NCBI GenBank assembly: GCA_030448225.1
Contig: JAUJNJ010000046.1
Coordinates: forward strand, 17,453-41,584
Direction of reading: 5' to 3'
Length of the DNA stretch: 24,132 bases
From: Phycisphaerae bacterium
Lineage (GTDB): Bacteria > Planctomycetota > Phycisphaerae > Tepidisphaerales > Tepidisphaeraceae
Shown here one piece after another: positions 18,210 to 24,132 of this stretch. How positions within the stretch are numbered: the stretch's first letter is position 1; every line of letters begins with the position of its first letter. The notes beneath the pieces were generated by a model. That model saw only the letters and a list, made by a program, of their open reading frames with translations. It made no database searches and was not told where the DNA came from. Position numbers and translations under genes: made by a program.

Positions 18210-18239
18210 ATTCTGCCGTACCGGACGGACCCGGGGCAA
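18210..18239 (-). promoter_or_regulatory. Sigma-70-like promoter of TPR protein 2
   Basis: On the minus strand TTGCCC is followed after 18 bases by CAGAAT. It lies about 40 bases upstream of the ATG at 18172. It has the same 18-base spacing and related -10 sequence as the oxidoreductase promoter at 21199-21228. Confidence 0.4.
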
Positions 18240-18451
18240 CCGCGGGGACCGGAGAACCAAAGAACATCTGGATTCCGCTAGATCGCTCGCACTCGTGATC
18301 AAACCGAGTTTCGAGGTGAAATCTCCTGCCGCAATTTCAAGAGAACCACAACGCCGTTTCGCAGCCGGCCCGCAGGGCAGGGAAGGTGGATCAATCCCGC
18401 TGCGTGCAACGGGGCGAGCGAACCCTGCGTCACCCACGACCGCGGACGCGA

Positions 18452-19366
18452 TCATTCCGTCATCACAAATTCCTGAAACTCCATCGATCCCGCGGAACCG
18501 TCGGGGAAGGTCGCGTGGCGGTACAGGTCGGCCAGCGCGCGGCCGAGGCGGCCGCAGCGGGCGGTCGACTCGGGCGAGAGGTTCGCGCCGAGCACGCCGC
18601 AGGCGAGGACGCCGGGGTCGGCGGACCGTCCGGCGGCGTCGGGGCGGCGGCCGCCGGTGTGGTCGATGGCGGCGAGGGTGACGTCGCCGGCCCAGACCGG
18701 CGTGGCGGCGGGGTCGACGCCTGCCGAGACGAGCGCGGAGCGGAGGCTCGCGCGGGCGGCGCCGGCCTCGTCGCGGGAACCGGCGCCCCACCAGAGCAGG
18801 CAGCGGACGCCGTCGCGGGCGAGCGCCGCGAACAGCGCGGCGGGGGTGGGGTCGGTCGACGCCGCGGACAGGTCGTCCGGGTCGAGGTGGACGACGAGGT
18901 CGCGCCGCCGCTCGGGCGACAGCTGGGCCGCGGCCGCCGCGACGGCGGCGACGCCGTCGGCCTCGCGCGTGTCGAGGCGGGCGGGCGGGATGTCGAGGCC
19001 GCGCGCATGGTGCGCGATGTTCGTGAGGCTGTGCGGGTCCCGGTCGCAGAACAGGAAGTGCGCGTGCGGGTCGGGCCCGAGCAGCCGCATCGCGATCAGC
19101 GGCGAGCCGGGGTAGAGCGGCTGGTCGGCGGCCACCATCTCGCGGAGCAGCCCGGCGTACTGCGAGCGGGCGAGGTCGGGCGCTTCCGACGCGTGGCCGT
19201 GGAAGAACCACGCGCCGTGGTCGCGCTCGGGCGAGTGCGTCAGCGGGTACGCCGCCGGCCCCGCGTGCGTCTCCCAGTACGCCGCCGGCCGCTCGACCGC
19301 CAGCACCTCGGCCAATGCCAGGTGTTTCCACACGTCGCCGATCCGCGCGAAGTGACGGTTGCCCAT
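18452..19366 (-). CDS. RlmJ-like protein with an altered methyltransferase motif
   Basis: The 304-residue product from the ATG at 19366 has the layout of RlmJ, which methylates N6 of a 23S rRNA adenine: an N-terminal RHFARIGDVWKHLALAEVL (compare RH...ADVLKH), YWETHAGPAAYPL (compare the SAM loop DTHAGAGRY), YPGSPLIAMRLL (85-96, the best match), and a strand ending in an aspartate motif. That motif is LDPDDL (161-166) instead of the DPPY needed for adenine N6 methylation. The insert and C-terminus also differ. It may therefore have another substrate or no methylase activity. The frame is open to a TTG at 19414, but the inner ATG fits the family N-terminus; neither has a good ribosome site. It is cytosolic and stands alone. 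Confidence 0.7.
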   Translation of the reverse strand: MGNRHFARIGDVWKHLALAEVLAVERPAAYWETHAGPAAYPLTHSPERDHGAWFFHGHASEAPDLARSQYAGLLREMVAADQPLYPGSPLIAMRLLGPDPHAHFLFCDRDPHSLTNIAHHARGLDIPPARLDTREADGVAAVAAAAAQLSPERRRDLVVHLDPDDLSAASTDPTPAALFAALARDGVRCLLWWGAGSRDEAGAARASLRSALVSAGVDPAATPVWAGDVTLAAIDHTGGRRPDAAGRSADPGVLACGVLGANLSPESTARCGRLGRALADLYRHATFPDGSAGSMEFQEFVMTE

Positions 19367-19403
19367 GAGCGGGAGGATAACCGGGGGAGGGGAGGGGGGA
19401 AGG

Positions 19404-19455
19404 GCAATGACCAAGCGTCAATGTCCAACAAAAGGCCAACGACCAATGACCAAAG
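19404..19455. repeat. Degenerate intergenic repeat of CCAATGACCAA words
   Basis: The words caatgaccaa, caatgtccaa, gccaacgaccaa and caatgaccaa follow each other with short spacers, unlike the GC-rich neighbours. This kind of low-complexity spacer is found between genes in several planctomycete-like genomes. It lies just upstream of the RlmJ-like gene. Confidence 0.55.
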
Positions 19456-19484
19456 AGGCGACCGAAGTGACCTCCATAAAAACG

Positions 19485-19549
19485 TCGCCGCTCGATCGGT
19501 CTTGCGGGCGTTGGCGGGTGCCGTGCCTGCGCGGGCGATCGAGCGGCGA
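19485..19549 (-). terminator. Intrinsic terminator of the oxidoreductase gene
   Basis: A perfect 14-base inverted repeat (tcgccgctcgatcg / cgatcgagcggcga) encloses a 37-base loop. On the minus strand it is followed three bases later by five T residues (ACGTTTTTATGG). It starts about 40 bases after the oxidoreductase stop at 19591. The T-run makes this the best terminator in the window; the long loop is unusual and may fold on itself (cccgc / gcggg). Confidence 0.75.
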
Positions 19550-19590
19550 GCGTGGGGGAAGCCTGAGGGGCGAAGCGAGAGCCGGCCGGG

Positions 19591-21120
19591 TTACACCACC
19601 TTGTCCGGCACGACGTACGGCTTGCGGTACTCGCGGGTGAGCATCGCGTTGGCCTTCTCGTTGTTCGTGAACCGCTCGGCCTCCGGGTCGAAGTCGAGCG
19701 AGGGGCCGAGCATGTAGTTCGTCTCCTCGAGCTTCAGGCCGTTCTCGGTGAGGTGCTCCTCGGTGCGGGCGAGCGTCGCGTAGGCGGCCCGGTCGTCGCC
19801 GAAGGCGCCCCGCTTCTTGTCGAACTGCGCCGGCTCGCCGAGGCGGTAGCTGATGTTCGCCAGGTGGCACATCGCCGAGCCGAGGTGGCCGACCTCGATC
19901 TCGCCGCGGTTGAAGTCGAGCTTGCGGCTCTTCACCGCCTTGATGAACGTGACGAAGTGGTTGCCCGAGGCGTCGCCCTCGTAGGTCGGCATCTCGATCG
20001 GCGTGCCGTCGGGCGCGTAGGCGACGCACTTGTTGTAGTCGTGCACGACGAGCGACCCCTCGGTGCCGTAGAAGATGTTCGCCACGCCGTTCTTCGCGCC
20101 GCGCGGCGGCTTGGTTTCCAGGCCGCGGACCTCGAAGATCACCTTGCAGTCGTCGTAGTCGAGCACCGACACCTCGGTGTTCGGCGTCTCGCCGTCGTCG
20201 ACGTACCCGAACCGGCCGCCGATCGTCTGGACGCGCTTCGGCAACTCGCGCTTGTCGAGGCCCCAGAGCGCGATGTCCATCTGGTGGACGCCCTGGTTGC
20301 CGATGTCGCCGTTGCCGTAGTCCCAGATCCAGTGCCAGTCGTAGTGGAACTTCTTGCGCTTGATCGGGTTCATCGGCGCCGGGCCGCACCACAGGTCGTA
20401 GTCGACGCCCTGGGGCACCGGCAGCGGGTTCCCGACCTGGCCGATCGACTGGCGGCGCTTGTAGCAGGTGCCGCGGGCGAGGAAGACCTTGCCGAGCCCG
20501 CCGGCGTGGATGAAGTCCATCGCCTGGTTCATCGCCCGCGACGAGCGGCTTTGCGTGCCGTGCAGCACGACGCGGTTGTACTTGCGCGCGAACTCGACGA
20601 GACGCCGACCCTCGGCGACGTTGTGGCTGCACGGCTTCTCGACGTACACGTCCTTGCCCGCCTGGATCGCCCAGATCGCCGCCAGCGCGTGCCAGTGGTT
20701 GGGCGTGGCGATCGTGACGGCCTGGATCTCCTTGTTCTCGAGCATCTTCCGCACGTCGGTGTACGACTGGGGCGCGGTGCCGCTCTCCTCCTCGACGGTC
20801 TGGGCGAACTTGCCGGCGTGCGCCTCGTCGGGGTCGCAGACGGCCACGACGTTCGCGTGGTCGGACAGGCCCAGCAGGTCCGACATGTGCGACCCGCCGC
20901 GCCCGCCGCAGCCGATGACCGCCATGTTGATCTTCTCGCCCGGGCTGGGGATCGAGTCGGCGGCGCGGGGCTTCTTGGCCTCCTTCTTCTTCGCCGGGGC
21001 CCCCGGTTTCGCGCCGGGCGCGGCGGGGTCGGCGGCGAACGCCGCGCCGGCGGCGGACAACGCCGCCGCGGCGCCGACGGACGAGCTGATGAAGTACCGA
21101 CGCGTGGGGGACGAGGACAT
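19591..21120 (-). CDS. Tat-exported Gfo/Idh/MocA-family oxidoreductase
   Basis: These NAD(P)-dependent enzymes oxidise or reduce sugars and polyols. The 509-residue product starts with a twin-arginine signal (TRRYFISSS, Arg 7-8, then a hydrophobic Ala-rich stretch ending AFAAD), so it is exported folded. After a Lys/Pro linker comes the Rossmann fold with GCGGRG (70-75), VAVCDPDE (92-99) and ATPNHWH (138-144). The EKP motif (161-163) carries the usual catalytic Lys, and GNQGVHQMD (274-282) carries the usual His and Asp. The C-terminal part has the family's substrate domain (GTEGSLVVHDYNK, GNHFVTFIKAVKSRKLD). The length is typical of the planctomycete secreted members. GCAGGAG lies 7 bases before the ATG. 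A promoter at 21199-21228 and a terminator at 19485-19549 make it a single-gene unit. Confidence 0.93.
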   Translation of the reverse strand: MSSSPTRRYFISSSVGAAAALSAAGAAFAADPAAPGAKPGAPAKKKEAKKPRAADSIPSPGEKINMAVIGCGGRGGSHMSDLLGLSDHANVVAVCDPDEAHAGKFAQTVEEESGTAPQSYTDVRKMLENKEIQAVTIATPNHWHALAAIWAIQAGKDVYVEKPCSHNVAEGRRLVEFARKYNRVVLHGTQSRSSRAMNQAMDFIHAGGLGKVFLARGTCYKRRQSIGQVGNPLPVPQGVDYDLWCGPAPMNPIKRKKFHYDWHWIWDYGNGDIGNQGVHQMDIALWGLDKRELPKRVQTIGGRFGYVDDGETPNTEVSVLDYDDCKVIFEVRGLETKPPRGAKNGVANIFYGTEGSLVVHDYNKCVAYAPDGTPIEMPTYEGDASGNHFVTFIKAVKSRKLDFNRGEIEVGHLGSAMCHLANISYRLGEPAQFDKKRGAFGDDRAAYATLARTEEHLTENGLKLEETNYMLGPSLDFDPEAERFTNNEKANAMLTREYRKPYVVPDKVV

Positions 21121-21515
21121 GCGCGTTTCTCCTGCTGCGAAAGGGGGACGTGCGGGGCCTGCGGGGCGAATGCCGCCGCCGCCGTGCGCCGGGCGATCAT
21201 TCTAAACGAACCCGCGCCGGGCGTTCAATCGACGCCGGGGCCGGGAGCACCGGCCGGCGTGCACGGAGAGAGGCGAGGACGGTGGATGCAGGACCGAAGG
21301 TGGAGGAAGACGGAAGAGCCCGGCATTACGGTGGTTCGCCATCCTCCATCCTCTATCTTGGGTTTCCTCGTCGCCGTGCCTCCGTGACTCCGTGGTTCGA
21401 TGCCGTCCGTGGGATCAAAATGATCGCCCGCCGATTCTTATACAACCGAGCCGTTCGGTTGATGGCGCGCCCGCCCGTTGATCGCGTCGCGTCACCGGCC
21501 TACAACAGCCGACCG
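21121..21515. other. Divergent intergenic region upstream of the oxidoreductase
   Basis: The first 110 bases carry the oxidoreductase promoter. From about 21265 to 21400 the sequence becomes less GC-rich and text-like, with repeated GGAGGA/TCCTCC words and cctccgtgactccgtgg (21379-21395), which resembles the arms of the inverted repeat at 15229-15366. The last 100 bases could belong to an N-terminal extension of the next gene. Confidence 0.5.
21199..21228 (-). promoter_or_regulatory. Sigma-70-like promoter of the oxidoreductase gene
   Basis: On the minus strand TTGAAC (21228-21223), an 18-base spacer and TAGAAT (21204-21199; 5 of 6 to consensus) lie about 80 bases upstream of the ATG at 21120. 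Confidence 0.5.
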
Positions 21516-22772
21516 ATGACCGCGTCGCTGCCCTTCCTCCTCGCCCAACCCGCGCCCGCCACCGGGGGCGGCCCGAGCGCGTCGACGATCTTCTACCTCA
21601 CGCTGCTGTTCATCTTCCTGACGGCGATCGTCACCGCGCTGGCCACGAAGTGGGCGCGCGACAAGTGCCTGAAGTTCCTCCACGGCTACCACGTCACGCT
21701 CGAGCGCGTGCGCGGGCAGACGACCTGGGGCGAGCTGAAGGTCTTCTCCAGCGGCATCGAGGTCGTCTACGACCACCCGTACGTCGACCACCGCGGCCGC
21801 AAGAAGACGAGCTTCATGATCTACCAGCAGGAGCTGGAGCAGCAGGTCCTGAGCGTCTTCCGCTACCACGACGAGCTCGACGACCGCGGGCAGCGGGCCC
21901 GCCGCCGCCAGGTCCGCCGCACGTTCAACCCGGGCCCGGTGCGGCGGCGGTGGCGGGGCGTGCGCAACGTGATCAACACGCTCCGCGACGCGTTCAACGC
22001 CGCCATCGGGGCGGCGGTGGGGCAGTACCAGCGGATGAACCCGGCCAGCACGGTCCTGGGCACGCAGGCCGGGTCGGTCACGGCGATCGGCCAGACGCTG
22101 CTCGGTCGGTTCGCCAACGCGTACGAGCCGCTGCTCGAGCAGTACATCGGCCGCTCGGTGATCCTCGACGTCGCCGACCCGATCAACCCGAACAACGTGA
22201 CCGTGCAGTACGCCGGCTACCTCGCCGACTACACGCAGGGGTACGTCGCGGTGTTCAACGTCGAGCACCGCACGGCCGAGCAGGTCCGCCTGACGCTGCC
22301 CGACGTCGAACCCGGCGACCCGCTGCCGCCGATGCCCGGCCCGCCCCCGCCCGGCGCCCCGGCCCCGGTCCTGCCGCCGCCGCTGCACGCCGAGCACGGG
22401 CTGGCGGTGCGGCTCGACGGCCCGCGGCTGAAGGTGATGAACGCGCGGCACGAGCCGGTCGTCTGCCGCCACCTCGAGCGGGCCGGGTTCGAGCGGCTGG
22501 AGTTCGGCGCAGTGATCCCGCCGGGCGGCACGCTCGACCTGCCCGCCCGCGACGCGCGGGGCGCGACGCTGACGATCGACGTCGCCCGCTGCCTCGACGT
22601 CGTCGCCCCCCGCAAGTACGCCACGATCCGCCACGCCGGCGAACTCCACGAGCGCCGCGGCCTCGTCGACGAGCTGAACCTCAACCGCCTCCCCCTCGTC
22701 CCCAAGATCCTCGGCCGCGGCAACGGGCACACGACCGCCGAAGGCCCGGCGGCGCGACGCGAGGACGACTGA
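21516..22772 (+). CDS. Single-pass membrane protein of unknown function
   Basis: From the ATG at 21516 the product has 418 residues. One strong membrane helix at about 24-43 (TIFYLTLLFIFLTAIVTALA) is followed by a well-structured domain (YHVTLERVRGQTTWGELKVF at 59-78, then GIEVVYDHPYV). Next come a basic helical stretch (QRARRRQVRRTF), a helical region (VINTLRDAFNAAIGAAVGQY), a beta-rich part (RSVILDVADPINPNNVTVQY), a Pro-rich linker at about 270-290, and a final small domain (LAVRLDGPRLKVMNARHEPV). Earlier ATGs at 21420 and 21462 are in frame; none has a clear ribosome site, and I chose the one nearest the membrane helix. I recognise no family. The Pro linker and terminal domain suggest a surface- or cytosol-facing scaffold, as inference only. 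The frame is clean. Confidence 0.75.
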   Translation: MTASLPFLLAQPAPATGGGPSASTIFYLTLLFIFLTAIVTALATKWARDKCLKFLHGYHVTLERVRGQTTWGELKVFSSGIEVVYDHPYVDHRGRKKTSFMIYQQELEQQVLSVFRYHDELDDRGQRARRRQVRRTFNPGPVRRRWRGVRNVINTLRDAFNAAIGAAVGQYQRMNPASTVLGTQAGSVTAIGQTLLGRFANAYEPLLEQYIGRSVILDVADPINPNNVTVQYAGYLADYTQGYVAVFNVEHRTAEQVRLTLPDVEPGDPLPPMPGPPPPGAPAPVLPPPLHAEHGLAVRLDGPRLKVMNARHEPVVCRHLERAGFERLEFGAVIPPGGTLDLPARDARGATLTIDVARCLDVVAPRKYATIRHAGELHERRGLVDELNLNRLPLVPKILGRGNGHTTAEGPAARREDD

Positions 22773-22960
22773 ACCTCAACAATCGCCAGACGTGTTGCGG
22801 TTGCGAAGCGCCGGCGACGTGAGCGCCGAACGACGCTCCGGTCCGACCAAGTCGCACCTCGCGCCGACGCCGGCAATCGGAAGGCTGCGACGCGCCGTTC
22901 TCCGCGGCTCGATTGCCCTCTGAATTCGAGCCCAAAGCGACGATGATTGTGTTTCGCGTC

Positions 22961-22975
22961 CGGCCCGGAGGGCCG
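22961..22975 (-). terminator. Small GC hairpin downstream of the NagA-like gene
   Basis: cggccc and gggccg form a 6-base stem with a 3-base loop, about 85 bases after the stop at 23060. The 290-base gap (22773-23059) between the convergent genes holds nothing else that I can support. Confidence 0.3.
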
Positions 22976-23059
22976 AGGAAGAACCTGGCTACTCGACCTC
23001 GGGTCCACTCGAAGATCTTCCGCGGCGCGCACATCGGTCTCCACTCCATCACGACGTCC

Positions 23060-24132
23060 TCACCCTCGTACCGGCTCCCCGCCCAAATAAACGCACCGCA
23101 CGTCCAAATCCCCGTCGAGCAGGAGCAGGTCGGCGCGCCTGCCCAAGGCAAGGCTGCCGACGTCCCCCTCGATCCCGAGGATGCGGGCCGGCGTGAGGCT
23201 CGCCATGCGGACGGCAGCCGGGACGTCGAGGCCGGCGCCGCGCACCATGTGGCGGACCATGAAGTCCATCCCGCGGACGCTGCTGGCGAGGCTCGTGCGG
23301 TCGGGCATCAGGCCGACGCCGCCGTCGCTGTAGATCGCCTCGCCGCCGTCGAGCGGGCCGAAGACGTACTCGCCCGGCGGGAGGTCCATCGCGCGGTTGG
23401 CGTCGGTGACGAGCGCGACGCGGTCGGGGCCGAGCATCCGCGGCACGAACCGGAGCAACTCCGGCGCGAGGTGGCGGCCGTCGGCGATGATCTCGGTGGT
23501 GAGGTCGTCGCTCGCGAGCACGTACTCGAGCATCCCGCCGCGCATCGGCGGGGCGAAGCGGGCGCGGAGCGAGACGTAGTTGCTCATCGCGCAGAAGAAG
23601 TGGTCGACGTGCCGCACGCCCGCCGCGTGGGCGGCGGCCATCTCGTCCCAACTCGCGTTGGAGTGCCCGGCGTTCAGCCGCACCCCCCGCGCCGCGGCGG
23701 CCGCGTAAAACTCGAGCGCGCGGGGCAGTTCCGGCGCGCACGTCGCGACGCGTAGCACGTCCGGCGCGAACGACAGGTACGCCCCGAACTCCCCGGGCGT
23801 CGGCGGCCGCTGTGGCGGCTTGGGGTGGCAGCCGACCTTGTCCCGGGCGAAGTAGGGCCCGTACAGGTGCGCGCCCGCCACCCGCGCGAGCCCCGCGCCC
23901 GCACCGGCCCCGCGGCGGACGAAGTCGCGGCACAGTTCGAGGAAGCGCAGCGTCTGGTCGTGCCGCGCCACGGTGCTCGTCGGCACGATCGTCGTCGTAC
24001 CGTGGCGGGCGTGGGCCGCGATCGCCCGCGCGAACGCGTCGGCCGTGCCGTCCATGAAGTCGGCCCCCGCGCCGCCGTGGACGTGCATGTCAACGAAGCC
24101 CGGTGCGAGGTACGACCCGGCCGCGTCGGTCG
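23060..24132 (-). CDS. nagA: N-acetylglucosamine-6-phosphate deacetylase-like amidohydrolase, 5' end outside the window
   Basis: NagA removes the acetyl group from N-acetylglucosamine 6-phosphate in the cytosol, feeding amino sugars from wall or chitin recycling into metabolism. About 357 residues are present; the reading continues past the window end, so the true start is missing. Visible motifs are DMHVHGGAGADFMDG (metal-binding HxH), GTTTIVPTS, GAHLYGPYFARDKVGCHP, LNAGHSNASWDEM (metal His), VRHVDHFFCAMS, EIIADGRHLAPELL, LVTDANRAMDLPPGEY (catalytic Asp) and the C-terminal LTPARILGIEGDVGSL and GRRADLLLLD. In classical NagA the third motif is HLEGP, whose Glu binds metal; here it is HLYGP, so the metal site or substrate may differ. 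It is convergent with the 21516 gene. Confidence 0.88.
   Translation of the reverse strand, partial: TDAAGSYLAPGFVDMHVHGGAGADFMDGTADAFARAIAAHARHGTTTIVPTSTVARHDQTLRFLELCRDFVRRGAGAGAGLARVAGAHLYGPYFARDKVGCHPKPPQRPPTPGEFGAYLSFAPDVLRVATCAPELPRALEFYAAAAARGVRLNAGHSNASWDEMAAAHAAGVRHVDHFFCAMSNYVSLRARFAPPMRGGMLEYVLASDDLTTEIIADGRHLAPELLRFVPRMLGPDRVALVTDANRAMDLPPGEYVFGPLDGGEAIYSDGGVGLMPDRTSLASSVRGMDFMVRHMVRGAGLDVPAAVRMASLTPARILGIEGDVGSLALGRRADLLLLDGDLDVRCVYLGGEPVRG

Noticed and set aside
19753..21387. Long plus-strand open frame opposite the oxidoreductase
   Set aside because: No motif or ribosome site, and it lies opposite an unmistakable Gfo/Idh/MocA gene.

Overview
The window is about 24 kb of very GC-rich DNA (roughly 70% or more). 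The gene content points to a member of the Planctomycetota. It has a DUF1598-type protein, two prepilin-like proteins of the planctomycete DUF1559/H-X9-DG kind, a Tat-exported Gfo/Idh/MocA oxidoreductase, large secreted TPR proteins, and lipid A and amino-sugar genes. The phylum is inferred from these families. No rRNA or tRNA gene, CRISPR array, transposase or phage gene was seen.

Layout. Almost everything is on the minus strand; only two genes (8314-9687 and about 21516-22772) are on the plus strand. Left part (1-4.6 kb): a small acidic protein, an HD-superfamily phosphohydrolase, a secreted Gln/Glu-rich protein, lpxB, and a frameshifted YkgJ-type cysteine-cluster protein. Second part (4.9-7.9 kb): two tandem prepilin-like paralogs and a small secreted protein, all broken by single-base frameshifts. 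Centre (8.3-10.6 kb): the intact DUF1598 protein, convergent with a small membrane protein. Third part (11-18.2 kb): two long paralogous exported TPR proteins on either side of a wrecked sialate O-acetylesterase. Right part (18.4-24.1 kb): an RlmJ-like protein with an altered catalytic motif, the Tat oxidoreductase with a strong terminator, a divergent membrane protein of unknown function, and a NagA-like deacetylase that runs off the end of the window.

How the genes fit together. Each gene has its own spacer, often with its own promoter-like or terminator-like sequence, so this looks like a set of independent housekeeping and envelope genes rather than one operon. The common theme is the cell envelope: lipid A synthesis, amino-sugar and sialic-acid-type esterase functions, pilin-like surface proteins, and exported TPR proteins.

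Caution and candidates. Frameshifts cluster in two zones (about 4.3-7.8 kb and 12.9-16.5 kb). The protein motifs continue across frames with conserved residues kept, so many are probably sequencing indels rather than gene decay. I did not find a convincing new defence or mobile system. The most unusual structures are the self-mosaic esterase remnant at 14.06-15.19 kb, the 138-bp inverted-repeat element next to it, the paired TPR proteins, and enzyme relatives with changed key residues.
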